Below, in pieces: positions 34,758 to 48,400 of a stretch of 64,000 nt of DNA (positions are counted from its first letter, which is position 1; every line of letters starts with the position of its first letter). Under the pieces are notes generated by a model. It searched no databases. It saw only the letters and a list, made by a program, of their open reading frames with translations, and was not told the DNA's origin. The stretch comes from Ramazzottius varieornatus. Its lineage: Eukaryota; Tardigrada; Eutardigrada; Parachela; Ramazzottiidae. The position numbers and the translations under genes are program-made. The stretch spans positions 2,350,278-2,414,277 of the forward strand of contig BDGG01000004.1 in assembly GCA_001949185.1 (NCBI GenBank). The letters are read 5' to 3'.

Positions 34758-37700
34758 ATGAATTTGATGGGGTACCATAGTGTGTCGGGCCATGGCCATT
34801 CAAACATGGCCATGCAGCATTCGCGCAATCCTTTTGCCATCCAGGAAATCCTGGGCCTGGGTGGCTTTGGCACATTGACTGCCAATGAAGCCGCGCAGCA
34901 TTCTTCCATGAATGGTCTGAGTCATTCTTCCGGTGGGGTTTGTAGCATCCGGCCGGGCTCGGCGGCCTTTTATCCCTCGGTCTCGCATGCCAGCGGTCAT
35001 CAGCTACCTGTCAGTGTCCAGAATTGTCTGCAACCAAGTGCCGCAGATGTGGCCGCCGCGGCCACAGCCCACCACGCGGCCGCAGCGACCGCCAGAATGT
35101 ACTTTTCCAATTCCTCGGCTGCCCATCTCATGAACTCCTACATGCCTAACGTGGCTTCCGGACCATCATTCCAGCCTTCGCATCCCCAACATGTATCGTC
35201 CTTCCTTACGGGATTCCAAGAGTGCTCTCCCCCACGAGAAATTCAAACAGGTACGACCTCAAATATTTGAAACTTTTTTCAAAAAAATATTAAAATATAA
35301 TCTGAAATTGAACTTTCGAAAGTACAATTTGAATAAAAGTAATTCGAAGCATCAAACTTATAAAATATAGACGGCCAGATTGGCTAGCCCGTATTCTTCG
35401 AGCTAAACTGACCCCACAAAACAGTTTTGTACTAAAGGTCATTCAGCGTTGCCATTGTCATTTCTAGCCAGATCAAGAAATTTCTGTCGCGGTGGGCACA
35501 GAGGGTATTCCTTTTTTGTGACGGCACCGCAAGGACCTGAGCTAATCGGATTCTATTTTTTAATGTATGTTCTCTGCGGTAATTATTTAATCTGATTTTC
35601 GTCATTTTTGTGGATGAGTACCAGATCCACTTGCTCGTAGGACCAACGTTGGTCCATCCAGGAAGCTCAGCTAACATATTTGCTTAGACAGTGTTGTCTG
35701 TAATTTTCTTGTCACGAAATGACAGAGTGGGTTTAGTGATAGCATGCGATGATTATAAGGTCGGCGCAATTGTGTAATTGCTCAGATGATGAGGAAATGC
35801 GCGTTGACACTCGTGGCTAACGCTGTAATTACAAGTGTTTCCCCGTGCTGAACGCTAAACAGTTATCGGCATAGCATTTGCTTGTTGAACTCCTTTTCAA
35901 TCATAATCAATTGCCTGCATATACCCCAATTGTTTTGACCAGCATAGTGCAAAGGAATTTAAGTTTATACTTCGACGGAATCTTCCATACTTTTTCGTTT
36001 ACTGTGCGAGATAGATGCTAGAATTCCAAACTGCAAAAATACCCGAACAATAAATTAGAGTGTTTATTGTAGTAATGAAAAATATCTTAACGTTATATTT
36101 ATATGGGTCAGCTTCCCGGTGTGACATGCGTGTGTTCTTCCTCTTCGCGAACTGGTGTATCAAATTTCTCGAAGATAATCTGATCTTGTATGGCAGCACG
36201 TTTCATAATATTGTGTCAGCGTGGTAGAAGTCAGCATGCCGGCTAAGCGCATGTGCTGCTAATAATAAGGTGTTGAATTAGTTTTGTTTTAGTCAACGGA
36301 GACTTCAATGCAAACCATGGATCGGATAAGCTCTTCGACCAGGGATCCAATAGCACCGGTAAAAAGAAGAAGAAGAAGCGACGCCATCGGTAAGAACCGG
36401 AAGAGATTCCGCTGACCTTTCGCTTTGCTCACTCTTGATGCCTCTAATGTCTGTGAGTATTTTGCAGAACGATTTTCAACAGCCATCAAGTAGACGAACT
36501 CGAGAAAACGTTCAAAGAAGCACATTACCCGGACGTCTATGCTCGAGAGATGCTGTCCCTCAAGACCGACTTACCCGAAGACCGTATACAGGTAATGTTT
36601 CAAACACAACTGTATGTGGTAACTTGACCGGAAAATGCGAGCTTGTGGTCATTCAGTGCAGAACGAAATCGTAAAAAACTTCGCCGGCTGCTTAGCGGCG
36701 TTCTTACCAGAACGACAAATTGAATTTTGTCGAATGAAGAAAGCTCTTGCTGAGACGACCTACTATCTATCATAGTTGTGTGTCTGGCAGGCCAGATTGA
36801 CCCGAGAAGGCTTTTTCAATCGAGGGTCTTATGAGTGATGTCAATTACGATGAGAATAACTAGATTATATCGGCTATTAATTGCGATAGTGTGGGTGAAA
36901 AGTGCCATTTTCCATCGGCAAGATAATATGATTAGCGTGAGCACGTAAACTATCCTTTGGGGGATGGTAATCACATTAAGGAAAGCGGTTAATTTTCTCG
37001 TCCAAGCTCACTGGAGAGAGCGTTTGCCATATTTTCCTTCGATGATGTTATTGTAGGCGTGCAAGTCGAGTGACCCGGCGTTTACATGAAACAAACATTA
37101 GACAGCGGCCGCCGTTTAGATGACAGCTTTCCATTCGTCAGTACTTTTGACGTCTTGCATGAAGCAAGTACAAACTAAATTAGCGAAAAGGCTGATTTGA
37201 AAGAGAAGCGCACTGAGCATCTTATTCAATTTAAACCGGATAACTAAAGAGTTAATCATCCGTTCCACTGAACGCCATTTATTCCGTCGATCGATAGTTC
37301 ATCTTGAATTTTCATGGCGATGCATTTCCACAGACAGTTCGCAGTCATTCTGACCAATTTACAAGACTTTTGCATGTCGGGAAGCATCAAGAATTCATAA
37401 AATGAAAACGGAACGCAATCGTTCGTTTTTTGGGCTTTGATGGTGACTAACGCTATCGAAAGTTCGTGAATTCGTATCAGCTGCAATGCCGCTAATATCA
37501 TTCCATAACCGCTGTAAATTGGTTATATTTCGACTTCGCCAAATTCGCGCGTGTTGTTGACGGACCGAGGTACAAAATGGCGCATGCTCAGAAGGTCTTC
37601 GTTGTATATGTGCCGCGCGCCAAATATGGGGCTGTTATAATTAGTAGACAAGTAGATCGTTATTGAATAACGAGGCACGTCCGCATTTCCGGTCGGTTAG

Positions 37701-38613
37701 CTCTTCTGCCTAGTGATTCTGCTCATTAGTGATAAATTACGCTAACTAGTCAAAAAAGCAATGGAAGTATAACGAGCTGTATTGTCTGCCTTGCAGGTAT
37801 GGTTCCAAAATAGACGAGCCAAATGGAGAAAGACGGAAAAGTGCTGGGGCAGAAGCACGATCATGGCCGAGTATGGCCTGTACGGAGCCATGGTTCGCCA
37901 TTCTCTGCCGCTTCCGGAGACCATCCTAAAAGCCAAAGAGAGCGCTGGAGTGGAAACATGTGCTCCATGGTTGTTAGGTTCGTACAGCAAAATCCAGCAG
38001 AGCAGTCGTGCGCAATTGTTATCTGGGTGCGCGAGGCAAACGGGAAACCGCGAAGACGTATATAGCGTTCTCTTGATACACTCGCGCAAAGTTTGACAGA
38101 CGTGCACGAGCTGACTGGGGTGATGGGATTACAAAGAAAGAGAGAGCAATAACATATTCGCAACACTTGAAGCATCTTTCAAGTGGGGCTGTAGCTATAA
38201 ACTGAAGGTGTTTATGCACTGCAGGAATGCATAAGAAATCGCTGGAAGCTGCTGAACACTTTAAGAATGAGGATCTGAACGCTACTGCCAATGGGAACAG
38301 CAACACGACCAGCCGAGACGGATATGACATGCCCATGACATACAGTGAGGAACGCGACGGGAGCCCAATTAATCTGGCTGCTAAATTTCCAAATATGCAT
38401 GTTATCGATCCACAGCAGCATGCCCAGTCACAGCAGCCACAGCAATCCACTTCCCAAAATAAGGACCGTGACGAAATACGAACCAGTAGCATTGCTTCTC
38501 TTCGAGCAAAAGCACAAGAGCACTGTGCTCGGTTGATGGGGGATTCACCTACCAAACAGTTTCCTGATCCAAGAAAGTCCCAAGTCCTCAAAGACCCTAA
38601 TAAGCCGGAATAG
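34758..38613 (+). CDS. VSX2: Visual system homeobox transcription factor (Vsx/Chx10)
   Basis: Exons: 34758-35250, 36293-36389, 36468-36591, 37797-37977, 38225-38613; 427 aa. Paired-like homeodomain factor with roles in eye and interneuron development (family knowledge). An eh1/octapeptide repressor motif FAIQEILGL lies at 26-34. A His/Ala/Ser-rich linker follows, then a poly-Lys run. The homeodomain is at about 193-252 ([34 protein letters not shown], with glutamine at homeodomain position 50). Directly after it is the CVC domain that defines Vsx ([37 protein letters not shown]). An OAR-like motif at about 385-400 reads [13 protein letters not shown]. Introns 1 (1.0 kb) and 3 (1.2 kb) are long for this locus; intron 3 splits the homeodomain at the conserved Gln/Val-Trp position. 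The start was chosen at the first ATG; a second Met is three codons on. Confidence 0.96.
37574..37627. repeat. Diverged hairpin repeat in Vsx intron 3
   Basis: AAAATGGCGCATG faces GTGCCGCGCGCCAAAT across a loop. It looks like a decayed member of the GTGGCGCAC family; the match is weak. Confidence 0.35.
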
Positions 38614-39442
38614 GTCTTCGGTTTGCAAGCTATTATGCAACGCTATCCGTATCGCACTGACACAACAGAATGAAGCTGGGCACTTCTTCCTGCACTCGCT
38701 AGTTTTTCTTCCGAGGACTAACTCATTCCCTCATTTCTTCATTTACCTCAAAATATCGAATGTTCGTTGGTTACAGTCCTCCATGTTCATATCGAAGGAC
38801 CGCTCACTATTGTTCGCTGCTAGCACCATAAGAATGCTTCGGCGGAAAGGTTGTAAAGGGTTTGCGAGAATTCGCCGCGCTAGGGTTGTCAAAGAGCCCG
38901 ATGGACTCTTGACACTGCACGTCACAGATGGCACCTTACCTCGCGAAGGTTCGGTAAGATTAGCTCAGAGCAAGCATATCGTAAGTTGGTAAGCCAAAAC
39001 TACCCTCATGTCTAACCGTTTATCGCGGTAACCGTACGGTACATGATGGAGGTCCCGATAACAGGGAAGGTTAACTGGGCGCCATCTCAGATGCTGTGTG
39101 ATAGCGACGCGCCTTTGCCCACAACTTCGAAGAATACGCACATTGTCATTCTTTGCATGTAGCGTTTCCCTTACGGAATAATCGGCCAATGTGTTAGCAA
39201 CTGCTTCCATATTTCTGATCTAATTATCCGGAGTATCCTAATGGTGAAAAAACTGCTGTACTTGATTCGGATCTGTTGTCCCAATTACTCGATTCGGGAG
39301 GTCACTGGTGGGCCACAATTTTAAGTAACTGCTGCCCTGTTCCAGAATCCGGAACTTTAAAGTGTAGTACCAACGAAAAACACCCGCGCTCTTGGCGCGA
39401 ATGGTTTGGTGCGGATCGAGGAGCTATCGTTTCAACAATATA
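38614..39442. other. Spacer between Vsx and cubilin
   Basis: Should contain the Vsx 3' UTR and the cubilin promoter. A 70-codon plus-strand frame (38783-38992) reads smoothly and ends near a good donor (GTAAGT at 38984), but I find no partner exon or similarity, so it is left uncalled. Confidence 0.4.
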
Positions 39443-42400
39443 ATGAAGCATCACCCGACCATACTTGTATGGGGGCTCTTGTTGTTGCTTCTTCCCCGGA
39501 CATTTTCGCATGTGGAGGAGAATGTTCAAGAGTCAGAACTGTAAGTTGCCTGAAGACCGACTTATAACGAAGCATTGCTGATCGTGCAATTTGATGCATC
39601 TACCTCAAACTCCGATACTGATGGATTGCTTCGGTCGAAACTACAGGAAAAAAAACATTTCAATCATTGTCCCGCGTTTTTCGAATATAGTTTTGAGTTT
39701 AAGCATTACTAAAAAGGTTACGCGGCGACAGGCGTAGTTTAGTTTTGCCAGATTTGACCACAGGTACAAGAATGCCTCGTTAACCGGAAGTTCATTGGGA
39801 GTGGCTCGTTATCAAAGCTATCGGTTGCACACCGGTATACTCGGTAATCCGTATTGTTTACGGTCTGAAGTGATCGTTCACGGTGTGATCGTTCGAAGCG
39901 TCATGTGCCATAACTACCGTTTTCCGTAATATTTTTATGCTTCGAAACCATTTGACCATTTTTTACGTAAAGACAGAGGTTTCTGCTGGCTGCTGAATTG
40001 TGAGCCTAAATGTGAGGTTTCCGTCCGCAGATAATTCACTGCGAATGCGCCACCAATTCGAGCAGGCGAAAAATTTGCGCGGGCTGTTCAGAATTTAGTC
40101 ACATTGGTCTTCGTCGATGCTGGCAAAGTGGACAGATGCCATCTAATTTTATTCCTTGGCTTTTCGCAGTCCTCGCATTCGAACGCATGATGGCGTTCTA
40201 TACTTCGAAGCCGGACGAGCTGGCAACGGCGCGATTTCGATCAAAGCTACATCGGTCAAAGTTGGAGACCATGATCTCTTTGCCACCATAGAGGCGGTAA
40301 GTACTGACGGAGTGGGCCCTGGTACTGATGGACTCTCTTCTCAAACCGGATTTCGTTTTCGAGGTTGAAAATCATTCCTATACTAGCTTTCACAAGTCAC
40401 AGGGTCTAATCAGTCCAATGTTTTAGTCTCGCCGAATTCCCGATATCTCTCGTCAGCTGGACACGATCTCTGCCTCCCTTGGCATGCATAATGATTCGTC
40501 GGCAGCCACGATCAACCCTCTCGAATCTCTCCGCGTGAGTGTTCGAAAACTTGCTCGAGAATCTTCTGCTTCTTGAATTTTCGGCAGTTTTTGCGATTGG
40601 TGTTAAACTTCGGAAATTAACAAAGTCCTTGGTAGTATCCGGCCGGTGGTAATGACAATGCCAACATCTCTCAGCTGGCACAAGAAAACGCCCGGAAGCT
40701 TACTCGTATCCAGAGGAAGGTAAGCTGGTGGCCATGGATCGGCAGGAAAAACTGGAGTACTTTTCATGACGGATCTAATTCAACAGATGAACAGGCTGGA
40801 AACCAAACTTTTGGACGCACTCGCTGTAAGTGCGGATGCGCTGTACGTACGTAATTCGGTTGTTTTAATGTTTTTCTCGTGGCAGATTTTGGCGAGGGAT
40901 GAATGCTCATCTAGTCCTTGCAAAAACGGAGCAACGTGCATCGACAAATACAATGGGTTTACATGCATTTGTGCCGTAGGATGGCAGGTAGGAATTTTGA
41001 AGACAGGTCTACCGCCAACACAGATACTGTATTCCCCCGATATCTCCGCGAAGCCTGATACCCATGGCGCCACCTACGAAACGCACATGACGTACGGCGG
41101 ATAGGCGCGCATGTATGGATGACGTACGTCCTGTAGGTGGCGTCACGAGTAACGGGATTCGCGAAGATATCGGCGGAATACAGTACACCTTAGACCGGAT
41201 ATAGAACATTTGTTTCACTTCTACAATTTTCGCTATTCTGCGTCCGACTATAGGGTTTGTCATGCGACATTGACCGAGACGAATGCGCGTTGATCAACGG
41301 AACGGACTGGGAGTGCAAAAATGGAGGAACGTGCATCAACACCCGTGGGTCGTACCGGTAAGTACCCTTCACCGAATTGGAATTTGAGCATAATCCCAGT
41401 CTGACTGGCCCAGCATCGCATGTTCCCGTATTTATAGGTGCGAATGCCCTCCTGCTTGGCATGGAGTGCACTGTACGTCGCAACGAGACGACTGTTTATT
41501 TTCATCCAACGAGGAACTGTGCGGCCATGGTACTTGCCTGACCGTTGCTCGGTCTGAACATAACCAGTCCAGTTACTCCTGCCTATGTGACGCCGGTTGG
41601 ACGAAGAACGGAAGCGCAAACGCCGCCTGCAACGTCGACATTGATGAATGCAAAGTGTCCAAACCGCCATGCTCTACGGACCCAGCTGTCGACTGCATCA
41701 ACACACCCGGAAGTTTCAGGTTTGAGATTACGGCATCGGAAGGCGAATCCCTCGTTTTGTTTGACAGTTCTGTAATGAGCGTTGGTATGCAGGTGCGGAA
41801 GTTGTCCTTCCGGGTACGATGGCAATGGGATTGTCTGCATGGATATCAATGAGTGCCTTGTGGATAATGGCGGATGCAGCAAGGACCCGCTGGTGGCATG
41901 TGTGAATACCATAGGATCCTTTTACTGCGGAGCTTGTCCATATGGTTCATGTAAGTAGACCACAATTTCTCCAATAAACTACAGCGTTTTCAACCGGGGA
42001 ATTTCCAGTTGGCGATGGAGTCACTTGCACACCTTTTGGCAGTTCCTGTTTGGTCAATAACGGCGGTTGCAGCCCGAATGCGACCTGCGTCAACAATTAC
42101 CTGTGGAACTTCCCGATGTGTAGCTGCAAACCAGGCTTTGAAGGTCCATAAAGACGATGTGGAAGCTCGGTAACCACAGTTAGTGACGCTATTCTTTTTG
42201 GTCGAGTAGGAAATGGACTTGGAGCGGATGGTTGCCGCCCTGTGATGAAGGTCTCTCGTATTTCTAACCCATGCGCAGTTTCGCCGTGTCAGAATGGCGG
42301 TATCTGTCTGGAGCCATTCCTCTTCCCTAATGGCACACTGACACCCGAGGGATACTACCGATGCGACTGTGTACCACCTTGGGTGGGGAAGAACTGCGAC

Positions 42401-45400
42401 CAGTACATGTCAAGTAATGTTTCAAATATTTCCAAGTCTCTGATCATTGTACTCCAGTTGTCTAGCTCGAGGTTTTGGCGTTTGCAGCGTGTGGTGGAAA
42501 CCTAACAGGACCTATTGGCCGGTTCAACAGTCCCACGGAACCAGGTCACGAAAGCGACAATCAGTATCTACACAACGCTAACTGCCGGTGGGAGATAACA
42601 GTGCAGCCTGACGAGGTGGTGTGGTTGAAGGTACTATCATCCTCGCTGATTAGTCAGCTGCATCAGGTGTATGAGACAGATGAATTTTTTATCAGTTTTG
42701 ATTTTTTGTAGTTTTTAAACTTCCAGCTGGAGCAAAATACAGCCTGCAAGTACGATTTCGTAGAGATTATCGACCCAGCCGCTACTGCCACGAACACCAA
42801 TGGAACCCTAGCCAGGTGCGCTGAAGGAAATTTATGAAGTTGTGAGGCGATTCCTTCGCTCATGGGGCTTTCTTTCCACAGGCTCTGCGGAAGCAATCCT
42901 CCAGAACCCATCGCGTCCAGGTCCAACAAGATGGTAGTCGTCTTCCAGTCGGATGCCAGTGTCCACTACGGAGGTTTCATCGCTCTATATACCTCGCTGC
43001 CTAAGGACAAAAGCAAGTTAACTATCTTCCTTGAGTTGCTTCAAAAAACAGTTAGAAAACTAAAGCTTATCGAGTGGGCTTTGACGCAGTTTGTGGCGGT
43101 GAGCTCCGTCAATCTTCTGGCACCATACAATCACCTGGGTTCCCCGATGACTATCCAGGTTTGTGAATGAGCTGACTGACGGCGGTGTTGCGAATGAGCC
43201 ATGATGACTTTTTAGCTTACACTACTTGCAACTGGATAATTACGGTCGACGAAGGGCACCAGGTCGTGTTAAATATCACCCAGTTCGACCTGGAGTACCA
43301 CGAAGACTGTCATGCTGATTTTGTCGAAGTTAGAAATGGCGGGTCAGAGAGCTCTCCTCTGATCAAAAAATTCTGCGGACGCTTAAACTCCACCCAGCTC
43401 AAGTCACATACGAATCGAATGTTCATTCGTTTTGTCACCGATCGCTTCCGCCATGCTGGAGGCTTCCAAGCGACCTACTATAGCACACCGACAGGATGCA
43501 GTGGCGTCATGCGCGCCCCCTATGGAGCGGTAAGACTTCCAGATGTGTGTAACTTTTTGCTGCAATATTACTGGGAATAATTTCGTTATTTTTCTCCGTT
43601 AACAGATAACGTCCCCCAACTATCCTCAGCCATACTACCACAATGCTGAGTGTTACTGGCACATCCACGCTGCAGCAGGTAGTTCGATCCAGGTTTCGGT
43701 CGTTGATTTCGACTTGGAGAATTCGCCTGGTTGCCAGTACGACTATGTACAGTTCTACGACGGACCGCTGAGGTCAGGAACGCCCTTGGAAGCTCTCTGT
43801 GGAACTACCATCACACAAAAGCCAATCAAGAGTTTTTCAAATGAAATGCAGATCAAGTTCCGCAGCGACCTTTCTTCAGCCGGCAGAGGTTTTCATCTTA
43901 CATATCAAGCCGGTAATGCTCACTTTACCTACTTTCTCATCAGTCGCATAAATAAGACTTCCCAAAATAATCCAGGGGGAAGCTACTTACAGAGTGGCGG
44001 TTTGATCTTCACGATCGTTTGATGATTATTTCATGTCGTAGTTTGTGAGAAGCGCATACTGAAACAGCGGTCAGGTGTCATCGAGAGTCCAGGCTTCCCG
44101 GAAAGCTATCCCTCGAACTCGAACTGCGATTACACCATTATAGTCTCCAGAGGGAACAAGGTCAACCTGACGTTTTCCCACTTCGGCTTACCTGACTCGA
44201 AAGATTGCTTGAACGATTACCTAAAGGTATTTCGGACAGAAAGACTGAGCATCAGGTTACGTGTACAGTGGGACCACTTCCTTGTTTATATTAATAGATC
44301 TACAATGGTGAATCCGAAACCGACGCGCTCTTCGGAACATACTGTGGCAGCAGTCCCCCAAAGTCCATACAGTCCTCGGGCAATAAGTTCCATATTCGTT
44401 TCAAGACGGGAACGGTTGGCCGCGGTATGGGTTACCGGTTGGAATGGACAACTCATGGATGCGGTGGGGACATTATCGTGGAACGAAGAGACGCAAACGT
44501 TGCCAGATACATCACCTCACCGAATCATCCAAGCCCATATCCACCCAATATCGTTTGCGAATGGCGCCTGATTAGCTCTGAGTACGGCTATGGCGTCAAA
44601 CTCGACATTCTTCAAATTGACCTCGAAGCACATGGAATGTGTCGTTGGGACAAGTTAGAAGTAAGCATTTCTCACAACAACCGTCATCAAGCCCGGATTA
44701 ACATAAAATCGGCAAATAACTCGACAAGATTGTTGTCCCAAGTGGCGCACGTTTCCCTTGTTGTTAGCTGGAAATGTGCGCCACTTGGAAACATGATATT
44801 GGGGAGTGGTTAATTAACAGGATGGCTGTTCTTCTAGATGTTTAACGGACCAGACGAAACGTCCCCTTCCCTCTCAACGGTCTGCCACACTCAAAACAAA
44901 ACACAAAGTCTTTCCTCGTCTTCGCCGGTCATGTACATCCGCTTCAGTTCCGATCAAAGCAAAGCCGGCAGCGGATTCCGAGCTCGCTACTCCCTGGTTG
45001 AAAGCATCTGCGGACATAATTACTCAACGCCCACTGGCAACTTCCAGTCCGTGAATTACCCTCAGCCCTACCCCACCAACCTCGTCTGCGGATATTTGAT
45101 AACTGTTGCGGAACAACACGTGGTTGTGTTGAACGTTACAGTTCTCGACATCGACGAAGAACTCAACTGCAAATCCGAGTACCTTGCGCTGTATGACGGG
45201 GAAGGTACCGGGTCGCCGCTCATTGCCAAGAACTGTGGAAAGAACCCGCTGACGTTGGTTGGTACCAGCATTCGCTCCTCCTCTAATAAAATGTTCATCG
45301 AGTGGCGATCCAACAACGCCACAGAGACGGTGAGGACAGGCTTCCAGGTTTCCTACAACACTGGTATGAAATCAAGCTTTCGCAGTCGCAACTGAAGCAG

Positions 45401-48400
45401 GTGACTAATCACAATTATATATTTCGTGTTGTTTTTAGGATGTGGGGCGGTTTTAACGGCGACTGGAACGATGCAAGAATTCGTCTCTCCGAACTTCCCA
45501 AATCGTTATGGAAAGTCCCTGAACTGCCCGTACATCATAGAATCCCCTTCTCCAAGTACACATCCAAGAATACTTCATTCTCCTCTGCTTGGGTCTTCGA
45601 TCGACACATGAACGTACTTTTGTTTACAGACACACAAGTCATTCTTCAGTTTAACTTTATGGATATCGAGGTATGTATTCTTCATGGAGGGCGGGTTTCG
45701 TTCTTACTGGCAGTGCGTACTGGTTGTAGGAAAGAAACAATTGCTCGACAGGGGACTACATCGAAATCAGGAATGGCAATAATGCGGCTTCCCCCATGAC
45801 TGGGCGCTTCTGTGGGCGAAAAATCCCGCCGGCTATTATGTCGACCGGCAACGCCCTCTATATTCGCTTCATTACGAACGACTGGCGGGAAGAAGCTGGA
45901 TGGAGAGCTACCTACTCCAACGCCCTAACATGTACGGTTTCCTGCTCGAATAGTGACATTAAGAAAGTATGTGGACAGATGTTAACTGTTCGTCTGCGCA
46001 TTAGCTTGCGGCGGAGAGCTTTCAGCTTTGGAAGGACTCTTCGTCACACCTGGACACCCTGACAACTATCCAAATGGTGTAGAGTGTATCTGGACAATTA
46101 AGGCTTCGCCTGGAAATGCCATCGACCTAAAGTTCAATTCTTTCAACCTCGGCATCAAGGAGGACGATCCGTTCTGCAACAGCGACTACGTCGAAATTCG
46201 TCTAGACGATGCTGGCGGAGAACTCGTGGGTCGCTACTGTGGCAGCAAAATACCGGATGGCATTTCTGCCAATGTGGAGACCCTTTGGATCATGTTCCGA
46301 TCTTCGGACGAAACAACGCATCCTGGTTTTCTTGCTGAGTACAAACTACGTTAGTTCGAGTTTCTCTTCTTGGCATATCTAATTTTGTCGATGGACGTTA
46401 TGATCTGGTGCTGCAGGGCACGGTGGAGAAATTATCGGAAGAACGGCCGGTCAGATTGCGTCGCCGTTATATCCAATGAACTACCCACATAACTCTACAT
46501 TCAGCTGGACTATCACAGTGGTAACGAAAAGAGCATGTTTGGCCAGTTTGTTAACTTCTAACATTTTTTGTCCCTGTAATCCGTGTATATTGTAGGCTTC
46601 CGGTTCGGTGATCCGAGCCAAGTGGCTGGTCATGGACATGGAAGATCGTCGCTGTTATTTCGACTACATTTCGGTAAGCTGTCATTTTCCGTCTGCTCTT
46701 CACAATAGCCATCATACAGCACAACGAATCTTCAGGTCTACAATGGGCCAAGCGCTCAGTCCCCTCTCATCGGCAAGTACTGTGGCTACGAGCTTCCTCA
46801 GCCCACCCAAACGGCGGGCAATCAGTTGTTCCTCATCATGCATACCGATCGCTACGGCGGTAACGGTCAGGGCTTTCTGATGGAATGGCGTGAGATTAAT
46901 CCCACTGCCAACGGAGGTTTCTACTACGGATCCACCAGTAAGACTTCTAGATGAACTTTATCAACGAGAATAGTCCTCTAATGGCCGGAAACTATAGATA
47001 TTCAGACAACGGAGGTTCTCGTGAATCGGACAGTAGGCCGCATCATTTCTCCCGGCTATCCTGTGAGCATCATGCCGAACCAGACGCACCAGTGGCGACT
47101 CCGAACGGATGACAGTTCGCACATTGAGATTACTCTGGAAGACCTCCACCTCTCGAACTCCACTCTGTGTGATACCGACAAACCTCGGTTACAAATGTAC
47201 GATGGTCCAACATACCGGAAGTTCATGGGCAGTTTCTGCGGAAAGCTTACTCAGCCCGTTGTGAAGCAGTCGTCCACCAACTCGGTCAAGCTCATACTGA
47301 ACACCCATTCCCCATCATTTTTCAATGTTAGCGGCTTCAACCTTACGTATCGTGCAGGTACAACAAACTGATGGGGTTGTGTCTTGATAAAATAGAAAAC
47401 AACGGGCATCGAAATAAGACAAAATGAAACTGCAACCATTTCTTTTTCAGTTTGCGGCGGTAATATCTACGCAACCTCGGGACAAATTCGCAGTGATGGG
47501 TATCCTGGAGGAGTAACAGCAGATAAAGAAGTCTTGTGTTCGTGGAACATCACCACTGATTTTGGGCTGACCTTTGATATCACATTCGAAGACTTCGAGC
47601 TGGGTGGTGATTCGGGTGCTGCAGGATGCAGTGCACATAACGTTACGGTATTTTTCTAACGCTTGATCCAGAATTCTCACGATGTGGATGTCGATGTGTT
47701 CTCTCAAACCACAAGCCTGGAGTGAGTGTTCTTGCTTTCAGCTTCTAAACGGGTTCGGCAGCGACTCGCCCGTCCTCGCCGGTCCGTTCTGCGGGATGAC
47801 CATTCCACCGTCTATTCAAAGCCGCAACAACAGGTTCGAAGTGCGATACTTCAAGAGCGCATCGGTTACGACCTCGGGCCGTGGATTTTCTCTGAAATTC
47901 CGCACGACGAGATATGCTTGTGGTGGGGAACTAAGGTAGGCATGCAACCACCGTCAGCAGACCGGAAACCATTGTTTATAATCTATGTGACGAAAAATTT
48001 CAGGCTTACTGACTTTGTGCGAAGTGGACTGCTTTCCACTCCCAAGTATCCCGAAAGCTACCCAACTAATATAGGTATGAGTCACGTGTTAGTTACTTCA
48101 GCCAGAGAGATTTTAGTTTCGAAACTTGTCTGTCTTGTAGAGTGCGAATGGACAATCGTAGCTCCTGGGGGAGACAGGATTCGCCTGGATTTCCCTGACA
48201 AGTTCGAGCTGGAGCGACCTAACAATAACGCGTAACAGGAGACTGTTAAACATAACAAGCTGTTTCCGAAGCTGTTAAAAGCCGATGAAAGGTTTGACGA
48301 ATGATTTTACGATACAGGTGCCCGTGGGACTATCTTGAGGTTCGTGACGGAGCCACTCCGGAAGCGAATCTGATTGGAACATACTGCGGACAGCAAAAGC

